A stretch of DNA of 56,694 bases from an uncultured Prevotellaceae bacterium. GTDB taxonomy: Bacteria > Bacteroidota > Bacteroidia > Bacteroidales > Bacteroidaceae. Of the stretch, positions 26,720 to 33,612 are shown in pieces. Under the pieces are notes generated by a model. It was not told the DNA's origin. It did not search any database and was given only the letters and a program-made list of their open reading frames with translations. The translations under genes were made by a program, and so were the position numbers. The stretch covers positions 1 to 56,694 of the forward strand of contig CAMIYC010000020.1 of assembly GCA_946402905.1 (NCBI GenBank), in the 5' to 3' direction. The stretch's first letter is position 1; every line of letters begins with the position of its first letter.

Positions 26720-27721
26720 TTATGAGTTCAACTCCACGAATTTCTTCAGTGTCTCCCAGGCACGGCCGCTCTCAAGCGACTCCCTGGCTATGACGATACA
26801 CTCTTCGATACTCTTGTCTTGCTCCAGCACCTGTATGCCAAAGGCCGCGTTGGCGAGTACCACATTTTTCTGTCCGGGCAGGGCCTTGTCGAGCAGCACA
26901 TTGTCGAAAATGGCCTTGGCCTCGGCTGGTGTCGAGCCGCCGTAGAGCTGGGCGGGGTCGGCGGTCTCAAAACCCAGGTCGGAGGGCTGGAAGATACGCT
27001 CATAGCGGTTGGTGGTCACCTTGAAGTCGCCGGTGAGCGAGATCTCGTCATAGCCGTCTATGCTATTGACGATGCCGTAGTCTATGCCCATGCGCTGATA
27101 GACATTGTTGTAGAGCCTCATCTGGTCGAGATTGGCCACTCCGAGCAGCTGGCATTTGGGCTGCGAGGGATTGACAATTGGCCCTAAGAGATTGAAATAG
27201 GTGGGGAAAGGCAGTGCCTTACGGATAGGCCCCACAAACTTCATGGCCTTGGCAAAGAGCTGTGCATGCAGGTAGACGATGCCACACTCGTCCATCGAGC
27301 GGTTCAGCCGGTCGATGTCAGAAGTGAAATGCACGCCGTGGGTTTCCACGATGTTAGACGCCCCACTCACCGACGTGGCGGCATAATTGCCATGCTTGGC
27401 CACTTTATACCCTGCCCCGGCAATGACGAAACACGAGCAGGTGGAGATGTTGAACGTGTTTTTCTGGTCTCCGCCAGTGCCCACCACGTCGATATACCGG
27501 TCGCAGTCGAGCACGGCCTTCACGCCTGTCTCCAGGATGCCGTCACGGAATCCGAGCAGCTCGTCTACCGTGATGCCCCTCATCTGCAGTCCGGTGATGA
27601 GGGCTGTGATCTGCTCATTGGGGTATTCCCCTTTTGTGATATTCACCAGGATGTCGTGGGTCTCTTCCCTTGTCAACTCTTCATGGTTGAGCATCCTGTG
27701 CAAGATTTCGTTCATTGCCAT
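26720..27721 (-). CDS. trpD: Anthranilate phosphoribosyltransferase
   Basis: A 333-aa enzyme that attaches phosphoribose to anthranilate. It shows the PRPP site VVGTGGDQKNTFNIST, KVAKHGNYAATSVSG, and the acidic pair later in the chain. It is the first structural gene after the leader peptide. An AAAAGGAG-type ribosome binding site precedes the ATG at 27721, clearer than usual for this phylum. An alternative ATG lies two codons in. Confidence 0.96.
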   Translation of the reverse strand: MAMNEILHRMLNHEELTREETHDILVNITKGEYPNEQITALITGLQMRGITVDELLGFRDGILETGVKAVLDCDRYIDVVGTGGDQKNTFNISTCSCFVIAGAGYKVAKHGNYAATSVSGASNIVETHGVHFTSDIDRLNRSMDECGIVYLHAQLFAKAMKFVGPIRKALPFPTYFNLLGPIVNPSQPKCQLLGVANLDQMRLYNNVYQRMGIDYGIVNSIDGYDEISLTGDFKVTTNRYERIFQPSDLGFETADPAQLYGGSTPAEAKAIFDNVLLDKALPGQKNVVLANAAFGIQVLEQDKSIEECIVIARESLESGRAWETLKKFVELNS

Positions 27722-27766
27722 ACTAATGTCTCCTTTTTATTTGATTTAATCAATGGTGAAATTTCT

Positions 27767-27800
27767 AAAAAAGGCCTGTCGTAAGAACGGCAGGCCTTTT
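27767..27800 (-). terminator. trp attenuator terminator
   Basis: On the minus strand the stem AAAAGGCCTGCCG, loop TTCTTA, CGACAGGCC is followed by TTTTTT, a canonical intrinsic terminator lying 45 nt past the trpL stop and about 45 nt before trpD. The stop region of trpL (TCGTAA) can pair six bases with TTACGA in the terminator, a possible competing fold. A further short hairpin TGGAA-ACTA-TTCCA lies between the leader ORF and the terminator. Confidence 0.85.
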
Positions 27801-27845
27801 CATATCTCTTGGAATAGTTTCCACACGGCTTGGGTGCTCACGACT

Positions 27846-27896
27846 TTACGATCTTGAGTAGCGCCACCACCATGCAAAAACTGTATTCTTATTCAT
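27846..27896 (-). CDS. trpL: trp operon leader peptide
   Basis: A 16-codon ORF encoding MNKNTVFAWWWRYSRS. Three consecutive TGG codons (27864-27872) sit in the middle, as expected for ribosome stalling when charged tRNA-Trp is scarce. It starts about 20 nt after the predicted transcription start of the promoter at 27924-27954 and is followed by an intrinsic terminator. It therefore fits classical ribosome-mediated attenuation of trpD-C-F-A-B-E-G. It is too short for routine ORF calling. Confidence 0.88.
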   Translation of the reverse strand: MNKNTVFAWWWRYSRS

Positions 27897-27923
27897 TTTC
27901 TTGTATATTGCTGTTTGATGATG

Positions 27924-27954
27924 CAAAATTAATGCTTATATTTGAATCTGCAAA
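27924..27954 (-). promoter_or_regulatory. trp operon promoter
   Basis: On the minus strand TTTG (27951-27954), a 19-bp spacer and TAATTTTG (27924-27931), a perfect match to TTTG-N19-TAnnTTTG. Initiation would occur near 27916-27919, giving a short leader before trpL. From here to 28130 I see no further feature. Confidence 0.8.
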
Positions 27955-28130
27955 TTTTTCTTCCATTTTTTTCATAACTGTGTGGGAAAAATAGTCAACT
28001 TGCCCATTTTTTCCGTCCTTTTGAGACAAGAGATGAAAACTCGCCATTATTTGAAAAAAATAATTCTCTTTTCATATAATAAATGACCTATCTGCGACGT
28101 TAAAAAAATAGAATTAAAAGATATATGCCT

Positions 28131-28256
28131 ATGAAAATTTTTACCCACGAAGAATTTGAACCATCCACAAAAACACTGAACTTCATCCTTGAGTTCGCAC
28201 ACACGTACCGCACGGTAGAGTTCAACGGCCACAGCATGGCTTATTGTCTTAACTAA
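28131..28256 (+). CDS. Small conserved-looking protein, 41 aa
   Basis: An ORF of 41 codons starting MKIFTHEEFEPSTKTLNFIL and ending with HSMAYCLN; an alternative ATG lies at 28125. The pattern of a short basic start, EEFEPS, a hydrophobic helix with a Y-R pair and a C-terminal YCxN resembles small proteins of unknown function I recall from Bacteroidales. It has neither signal peptide nor metal motif. It lies 12 nt upstream of rpe in the same direction and may share its message. A longer antisense ORF (28047-28232) is judged a shadow. Function unknown. Confidence 0.55.
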   Translation: MKIFTHEEFEPSTKTLNFILEFAHTYRTVEFNGHSMAYCLN

Positions 28257-28268
28257 ATCTTACAGCGC

Positions 28269-28919
28269 ATGGCAACAATGGTATCGCCGTCACTCCTGGC
28301 GGCTGACTTCGCCCACCTGAGCAAAGACATCGACATGATCAACCGCAGCGAGGCCGACTGGCTGCACATGGACATCATGGACGGTGTGTTCGTACCCAAC
28401 ATCTCTTTCGGATTCCCCGTGCTGGAGGCGGTGGCAGGCATCTGCCGCAAACCGCTCGACGTGCATTTCATGACCATACACCCCGAGGACTACATCGCCC
28501 GGACGGCCCGCCTCGGAGCCATGATGATGAATATCCACTACGAGGCGTGCACTCATCTGCACCGCACCATCCATGAAATACACAAGGCGGGCATGAAAGC
28601 GGGCGTGACGCTCAATCCCTCCACCCCCGTCGGCATGCTCGAAGATATCATCGGCGATGTCGACATGGTGCTGCTCATGAGTGTCAACCCCGGATTCGGC
28701 GGACAGAAGTTCATCGAGAACACCATCCAGAAGACGCAACGGCTGCGCCGGCTGATAGCTGAGAGCGGCAGTCATGCCCTCATAGAAGTAGACGGAGGCG
28801 TGCAGGCTGAGACAGCCCCACGGCTGGTGGAAGCCGGTGTAGACATCCTGGTGAGCGGCAGCTATGTGTTCAAGGCAGAAGACCCCATTGCCACCATCCG
28901 CTCCCTCAAGGCTCTTTAG
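28269..28919 (+). CDS. rpe: Ribulose-phosphate 3-epimerase
   Basis: A 216-aa TIM-barrel enzyme of the pentose phosphate pathway, interconverting Ru5P and Xu5P. It has SLLAADFAHL, HMDIMDGVFVPNISFG with the metal His/Asp, MSVNPGFGGQKF, and the second catalytic Asp in EVDGGVQAE. Length and motifs are standard. It is followed by a hairpin shared with the convergent sigma-factor gene. Confidence 0.97.
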   Translation: MATMVSPSLLAADFAHLSKDIDMINRSEADWLHMDIMDGVFVPNISFGFPVLEAVAGICRKPLDVHFMTIHPEDYIARTARLGAMMMNIHYEACTHLHRTIHEIHKAGMKAGVTLNPSTPVGMLEDIIGDVDMVLLMSVNPGFGGQKFIENTIQKTQRLRRLIAESGSHALIEVDGGVQAETAPRLVEAGVDILVSGSYVFKAEDPIATIRSLKAL

Positions 28920-28925
28920 GTGATT

Positions 28926-28950
28926 CGACCTGCCTGTTTCAAGCAGGTCG
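28926..28950. terminator. Hairpin between rpe and the ECF sigma gene
   Basis: CGACCTGC (28926-28933) and GCAGGTCG (28943-28950) form an 8-bp stem with a 9-nt loop between two convergent genes. No U-tract follows on either side, so termination strength is uncertain. Confidence 0.5.
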
Positions 28951-28960
28951 AGACATTCTC

Positions 28961-29557
28961 TCAGTCAAGCTGTAGCGCCACCTGGTGTTCACGTGCCATC
29001 CTCCTGAGATTGAGGATGGCATAACGCATGCGCCCTAAAGAGGTGTTGATGCTCACCCCAGTGGCCTCGGCTATCTCCTTGAAAGACATCTCCTGATAAA
29101 AACGCATGAACACCACTTCACGCTGCGAGGGGGGCAACATGTTCATCATCTTCTTGACATCCCTCATCACCTGATCGTTGACAAACTGATTCTCCACGTT
29201 GGAGTCGAGCAGGTCGTTGCCGCCGAGATTGGACAGGTCGTTGTCTTCTGTCGGCTCCACGATGCGCTCCGACCGCTGCTCCCTGTACCAGTCCATGATC
29301 ACATTGTGGGCTATACGCATCAGCCAGGCACTGAACTTGCCCGAATTGGTATACTTACGCTGCTGCAACTTCATGATCACCTTGACAAAGGTCTCCTGAA
29401 AGATATCCTCTGCGAAAGTGTTGTCACGAACGACAAACATGATATAAGTAAAGAGTTTGGATTTGGTTCTTGTCAACAACAAATCAAACGCCTTATTATT
29501 CCCATCAATGTATGACAATGCCAACTGCTCGTCGGTCATTCCATTCAATGTATCCAT
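28961..29557 (-). CDS. ECF-type RNA polymerase sigma factor
   Basis: A 198-aa sigma-70 family protein. Region 2 includes AEDIFQETFVKVI and the DNA-melting segment FSAWLMRIAHNVIMDWYREQ. Region 4 includes LPPSQREVVFMRFYQEMSFKEIAEATGVSINTSLGR with the helix-turn-helix. The acidic linker between them is short. No anti-sigma or FecR gene adjoins it, so it is an orphan here, in contrast to the FecR-paired sigma factors common near Bacteroidota glycan loci. Its promoter at 29657-29688 is of the housekeeping type. Confidence 0.92.
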   Translation of the reverse strand: MDTLNGMTDEQLALSYIDGNNKAFDLLLTRTKSKLFTYIMFVVRDNTFAEDIFQETFVKVIMKLQQRKYTNSGKFSAWLMRIAHNVIMDWYREQRSERIVEPTEDNDLSNLGGNDLLDSNVENQFVNDQVMRDVKKMMNMLPPSQREVVFMRFYQEMSFKEIAEATGVSINTSLGRMRYAILNLRRMAREHQVALQLD

Positions 29558-29656
29558 TCCTTAAATGTTTTTACTTAAGTAATGATGTTTCGATAGGCGT
29601 CAGGATTTGGTTGATAATAATTGGATGCTAATGTCAAAAATTGTTGATTCTGGCTG

Positions 29657-29688
29657 CAAATATAAATACTTTTGTCGGTTTGTGCAAA
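29657..29688 (-). promoter_or_regulatory. Promoter of the ECF sigma gene
   Basis: On the minus strand TTTG (29685-29688), a 20-bp spacer and TATATTTG (29657-29664). The predicted leader to the ATG at 29557 is about 95 nt; nothing else recognisable lies in it. Confidence 0.65.
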
Positions 29689-29768
29689 TTTTTAACAAGA
29701 AAATCAGAAATCATAGTCCTTTTGCTAAAAAAAACGCGAAAAAACATCACGCTTTCAAAAAAAATGTG

Positions 29769-29776
29769 TAAGTTTG
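29769..29776 (+). promoter_or_regulatory. -7 box upstream of the cobalamin riboswitch
   Basis: TAAGTTTG at 29769-29776 fits TAnnTTTG and lies just upstream of the riboswitch on the same strand. No good TTTG is found 19-21 bp further up, so the promoter is only partly supported. Confidence 0.4.
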
Positions 29777-29784
29777 CAGCGGAA

Positions 29785-29932
29785 AGGTTCGCTTGACGCG
29801 ATGAACAAGGGAATGGGGTGAGAATCCCCGACTGTCCCGCAGCTGTGAGCTCCTTTATTTCTATAGGCTGAGATGCCACTGTCTCATTGATGGGAAGGCG
29901 CCTATAGAGGAGCGTAGTCAGAATACCTGCCT
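29785..29932 (+). ncRNA. Cobalamin (AdoCbl-type) riboswitch
   Basis: The conserved blocks occur in order: AGGTTCG, AACAAGGGAA, GGGGTGAGAATCCCCGACTG, CCCGCAGCTGTGA, GCCACTGTC (the cobalamin B12-box), GGGAAGGCG and AGTCAGAATACCTGCC. P1/P3-P6 pairings such as CTATAGGC/GCCTATAG and GCTCCT/AGGAGC close correctly. It is on the plus strand and faces an intergenic stretch and then the 3' end of the oppositely oriented gene at 30148. A GCAAGC/GCTTGC hairpin follows at 29939-29954 and a terminator at 30094-30126. No B12 transport or cobalamin gene is downstream. Confidence 0.92.
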
Positions 29933-29975
29933 TTTCAAGCAAGCTCAGGCTTGCCCGATTCTCTCGATGCAAGGG

Positions 29976-30131
29976 ATGAAGGCGCAACTGATACAAACGA
30001 TGTTTCACCCACGTACAATGCGGCACGGCGTGCTGTGCATTGTCGTCGGCTACTCTTTTAGGACATCAACCGAAGTGTATTATATAAGTTATCAAGAGCA
30101 GCGAGACCGTGAGGCCTCGCTCTTTTGTTGA
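29976..30131 (+). CDS. Possible 51-aa ORF behind the riboswitch (doubtful)
   Basis: An open frame of 51 codons starts MKAQLIQTMFHPRTMRHGVL and contains a hydrophobic stretch GVLCIVVGYSF from a second possible start at residue 15. It resembles no family I recognise; it could be a remnant of a signal peptide of a lost outer-membrane protein. Its 3' part coincides with the terminator-like hairpin, which argues against it. It is recorded because it is the only frame under the riboswitch. Confidence 0.2.
   Translation: MKAQLIQTMFHPRTMRHGVLCIVVGYSFRTSTEVYYISYQEQRDREASLFC
30094..30126 (+). terminator. Terminator of the riboswitch transcript
   Basis: Stem AAGAG-(CAG bulge)-CGAG with CTCG-CTCTT, followed by TTTT on the plus strand. 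It would end a transcript of about 340 nt beginning at the riboswitch. On the minus strand it could also serve weakly for the gene ending at 30148, but without a U-tract. Confidence 0.6.
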
Positions 30132-30147
30132 TACCTATAAGATACTG

Positions 30148-31215
30148 TCACAATTTGATATATATTTTCTTGCGATACAACACATAGCCCAGCAGATAGT
30201 TGAGCAGCACGAATGCAAGGGCATAACACAACGAGGCCCAGCGGGGTGCTGTGATGATGGTGAGAATGCCCTGATAGACGGCATCGCTGATGCCCACATG
30301 CCCGAAAATAATGGCCAGGAACTCGCTCGAGGCATACAGGAACAAAGGATTGACACCAAAGGCCTGAAAGAAGGTGCACCAGCCACGGTGACCTTTGATG
30401 TCGATCACATACATCAGCAGTCCCAGCAGGAGGGCGGCCAGACCGCAGGTCACCATCACATAACTCGGGCTCCACACCCGCTTGTTGAGCGGCAGGCCGT
30501 AGGAGAGTAAGTATCCGCCAATCACCAGCACCGTGCCGGCGACGAAGAAGGCGATGACCTTCTCATGGAGCGAACCGGCCTTCTTCATCCGCATCCCGCA
30601 ATAGAAGCCGATCAGCGTATGGGCCACAGACGAGATGGTGCCCAGCAGCCCCTCTGGGTCTACCGGACTTTTATGATAGAGATGGTCGTAGCCGAAAAGG
30701 CGCAGGTCTACCTGTGCCAGGATATTGGTCGAGTCCTCTGCGTAGCCATGGCCGAAGATTAGGATCAGGGCATAGACCGCCAACAACCCTACGATGGTGT
30801 GCACCACATATCGGTGGCTGATGAGCAATGCCATCACCGAGACGATGCCGTAGCACAGGGCGATGCGCTGCAGCACAGCCCAGATGCGCAGATGGTTGAA
30901 GCACATCACGTCGCCCTCTATGGCATGGTCAAACCAGTTGATTGTCAGGCCAATCAAGAACAGGAGCACCGTGCGCCTGGCAATCTTTCGCAGCACTGCC
31001 CCCGACATCTGAAACTGATACTTGCTCAGCGACAGATAGGTAGAGACACCCATGATGAAGAGGAAGAAGGGGAACACCAGGTCGCAAGGGGTCATACCGT
31101 TCCACTTGGAATGGCCCAGCATCTCAAACGACTCGCCATAGCCATTATTGACCAGTATCATGCCCGCCACGGTGATGCCTCGTAAGATGTCAAGCGATAA
31201 TAATCTTTTATTCAT
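30148..31215 (-). CDS. HGSNAT/DUF5009-like membrane acyltransferase
   Basis: A 355-aa polytopic inner-membrane protein with about ten hydrophobic segments. It opens MNKRLLSLDILRGITVAGMILVNN, then CDLVFPFFLFIMGVSTYLSL, features of the bacterial relatives of heparan-alpha-glucosaminide N-acetyltransferase (DUF5009/NagX type). Human HGSNAT acetylates terminal glucosamine across the lysosomal membrane. The gene follows a GH89 gene by 41 nt, the very enzyme that removes alpha-GlcNAc after HGSNAT in heparan catabolism. Acyl transfer to a periplasmic sugar is a plausible role but is inferred. A transporter role cannot be excluded. Confidence 0.8.
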   Translation of the reverse strand: MNKRLLSLDILRGITVAGMILVNNGYGESFEMLGHSKWNGMTPCDLVFPFFLFIMGVSTYLSLSKYQFQMSGAVLRKIARRTVLLFLIGLTINWFDHAIEGDVMCFNHLRIWAVLQRIALCYGIVSVMALLISHRYVVHTIVGLLAVYALILIFGHGYAEDSTNILAQVDLRLFGYDHLYHKSPVDPEGLLGTISSVAHTLIGFYCGMRMKKAGSLHEKVIAFFVAGTVLVIGGYLLSYGLPLNKRVWSPSYVMVTCGLAALLLGLLMYVIDIKGHRGWCTFFQAFGVNPLFLYASSEFLAIIFGHVGISDAVYQGILTIITAPRWASLCYALAFVLLNYLLGYVLYRKKIYIKL

Positions 31216-31256
31216 CTGTCTTTATTTGTCATAATCAAATGATAACCATACGAACA

Positions 31257-33482
31257 CTATCTCAGAAAGTCCATCACACGCTTCGCCACATCGACAGGAT
31301 CGCCTTCCGGAGCAGCCGAGTAATGATTGTGGCGCAGCGTCCAAGGCTCCTCTATGGCATAATAGTCGAGTGTCACCTCTTGTGGGAGCGCCATCTGGAA
31401 CAGTTCGTCAGAGGTCTTGTTGCTGTTGGCACCCGACCCTAAGAGTTCGGGAGCGGGGCGTGTCTGGGCCTCCATCTGACGGGAGAGAGCCTCGAAATAA
31501 GCGTTCCACCGCACGGCATAGAAGTCGCGGAGCAACCCCTGCCACTCCTTGTGGGCATAGTCACGCAGCCCGCCGGTGTCGGCACAGTAGCGGTTGCCCC
31601 AGGTGGTGATCTGCACACGGGCGTTCCATTCGTAGAGGTCTTGCTCTGCCGGGGTACTGCCGCAGGCGCGGGCAGCCTCCGTCCAGTGGCCCAGGCGAAA
31701 CTCCCGCCGCGTGCCCAGCAGCTGGTCTTGCAGCGAGAGCATGTCCATGAACCGCTGCGCGGCGGCTGCAAACTCCTCACGGGCGAAAGCATGATAGGCG
31801 GCTATGGTGCGGTGATACTGCAGGCGGGCCTGGTCGGCCAGGGCCTGACGGGTGATGTCTACCAGGTCGTATTCGAAATGGTTGTTGCCCCGGTAACGGT
31901 CAGCCACGCTCACCAGCAGCTCGGCAGCACGGCGGGTGTCGGCGGGGTCGTAATAGTTTTTCATTTTCGACCAACTCGACGCCTGGAAGTTGTGTGTCGT
32001 GGGACGGCCGCAGAAGATGCTCTCATGCGGTCCCTGCTGGTTGTTGCCCACCGGACAGTTGTAGATACTGCGTGCCAACACCTGCCATGCCTCTTGTATC
32101 TTAGGGTCGTCCACGCCGTAGCGAGCCTTGACGTAGCCGCGCAGCCACTGCTCCTTGCTGACACGCTCCGCGCGCCAGGGCAGCTCACTCATCAGCTCAA
32201 ACATCACAGGGTTGTTCTCCGAACCCTCCATCGTGAAGCCGATACCCTGGAGATGGGCGGCCAGCGGATTGTCGCGGGTGGAGTAGAAATTGTCGAGCAA
32301 CTGGTCCATACGCCCATGCAGGCCTACATTGGCTCCGAAATTCTCCAGCAGGCAGAAGAGCCAGGGATGCCGGCCATAGCCGCCTTCTCGCTTCCAGATA
32401 GACGGTGCGCCCCACATGGGCCGGCACTCACTGAAGAGGTCGAGGATGAGCAGGTCGCGGGGCGACAGCACGTCGAGCATCTGCTGGCGAGGGTTTTCCG
32501 TCCACCCCTGCACCACCCACACCGCATGTGGGTTGGCTTGTTTCATGGCCTGCAGCAGTTTGGTGGCAGCAGCCCCATAGTCGATGTTGCTGTCGTCGTT
32601 GCTCTCATGGAAGGGGTCGAGAGAGTAGTAGTCGGCACGGCCGAAGAGGCGGGTGAGTTCCTGGTAGTAGAGCGAGGCTATCTCCATGAAACGGCTGTCG
32701 GTGGGCAACAGGTTGGCGGGTCGCTGGAATCCGTTCCACAGTCCGGCCTCGGCCACGTCGAGCCCTAAACGCTCACGGGCGTCGTGAGGCACCATGCCGG
32801 CATAGCCCGGCAATACGGGGTGCATGCCCAGCTGGCGCATGCGCCGCAGGATCTGTTTCTGCAGACGTTCCTGACGGGCATACCATGAGAGGGGCAGCGG
32901 ACCACCCCACCCTTCCAGATTGTTCATCTCCCACCAGGCGAGGAAGGCCGGTCCGGCAATAAAGCGACCTATTTCTTCTTCCGTATAACCTAAGCGCAGG
33001 AGCATATTGCGCCATACACACTCTTCCCCCACGATGGCCAGTGGCATGTTGACGCCGTGGAGGGCCATCCAGTCGATTTCCTGCTGCCACCGTTGCCAGT
33101 CCCAGAAGGCCATGCTGTAGGAGAACGTGCAATAATTGAAGTCATACCTCAGCGTGAGGTCGGTCTCATGCCGCTCGGGGGTGGTCACAGGAGGCAGCAC
33201 GGCAGGCAACGAGGCTTGCATCTGGTTCCAGGTGAGATGGATGCCGGCATAATATTTCAGATACCAGTTCACGCCGGTAGCGATATTCACCCAAGTGTTG
33301 CCGCGCACCACCACCCTGCGCCCCGACTGATCCAGTTCGAAGAAGTCTTTGTCGCTCTTTACCAACTGGGTCTTAAACTTAGCCGAAGCACCTTTGTCGA
33401 TACGTTCCAGGAGTTCGTCTACAGGGTTGGCACTGACGGCCAGGGCCGTTGCCAGCATGAGGATAGTCAGTAATTGTTTCAT
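31257..33482 (-). CDS. Alpha-N-acetylglucosaminidase (GH89, NAGLU-like)
   Basis: A 741-aa exported glycosidase with a signal peptide (about 1-18, ...LAVSANP). The tripartite NAGLU structure is visible: an N-terminal domain to about 115, then a TIM barrel with YDFNYCTFSYSMAFWDW, GVNMPLAIVGEECVWRN, YSLDPFHESNDDS (the catalytic Glu segment) and LLENFGANVGLHG, and a helical C-terminal domain. It removes terminal alpha-1,4-GlcNAc, as on mucin O-glycans or heparan fragments. It stands between the GH92 genes and the HGSNAT-like gene in one minus-strand cluster. Confidence 0.93.
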   Translation of the reverse strand: MKQLLTILMLATALAVSANPVDELLERIDKGASAKFKTQLVKSDKDFFELDQSGRRVVVRGNTWVNIATGVNWYLKYYAGIHLTWNQMQASLPAVLPPVTTPERHETDLTLRYDFNYCTFSYSMAFWDWQRWQQEIDWMALHGVNMPLAIVGEECVWRNMLLRLGYTEEEIGRFIAGPAFLAWWEMNNLEGWGGPLPLSWYARQERLQKQILRRMRQLGMHPVLPGYAGMVPHDARERLGLDVAEAGLWNGFQRPANLLPTDSRFMEIASLYYQELTRLFGRADYYSLDPFHESNDDSNIDYGAAATKLLQAMKQANPHAVWVVQGWTENPRQQMLDVLSPRDLLILDLFSECRPMWGAPSIWKREGGYGRHPWLFCLLENFGANVGLHGRMDQLLDNFYSTRDNPLAAHLQGIGFTMEGSENNPVMFELMSELPWRAERVSKEQWLRGYVKARYGVDDPKIQEAWQVLARSIYNCPVGNNQQGPHESIFCGRPTTHNFQASSWSKMKNYYDPADTRRAAELLVSVADRYRGNNHFEYDLVDITRQALADQARLQYHRTIAAYHAFAREEFAAAAQRFMDMLSLQDQLLGTRREFRLGHWTEAARACGSTPAEQDLYEWNARVQITTWGNRYCADTGGLRDYAHKEWQGLLRDFYAVRWNAYFEALSRQMEAQTRPAPELLGSGANSNKTSDELFQMALPQEVTLDYYAIEEPWTLRHNHYSAAPEGDPVDVAKRVMDFLR

Positions 33483-33488
33483 ATTTGA

Positions 33489-33568
33489 GGTTGTGAGGTT
33501 GAATGGTTGTGAGGTTGAATGGTTGTGAGGTTGAAAGGTTGTGAGGTTGAAAGGTTGTGAGGTTATAG
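33489..33568. repeat. Five tandem copies of a 16-bp repeat
   Basis: Units GGTTGTGAGGTTGAAT (33489-33504, 33505-33520), GGTTGTGAGGTTGAAA (33521-33536, 33537-33552) and GGTTGTGAGGTTATAG (33553-33568) fill the gap between the phosphatase-GH92 gene and GH89. The unit differs from the GTTGAC family but has a similar style and placement. Confidence 0.9.
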
Positions 33569-33612
33569 GTCGTTGCTATAGTATAGCAACATGGGCAACG
33601 CTTAAGATTGAG

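Noticed and set aside
28047..28232. 61-aa minus-strand ORF
   Set aside because: It overlaps the more protein-like 41-aa plus-strand ORF and has no family resemblance.
29634..30026. 130-aa minus-strand ORF
   Set aside because: It is antisense to the cobalamin riboswitch and its sequence is explained by the RNA structure.
33489..33568. CRISPR array
   Set aside because: The units are contiguous 16-bp tandem repeats without spacers, and no cas genes are present. The GTTGAC repeats are rejected for the same reason.
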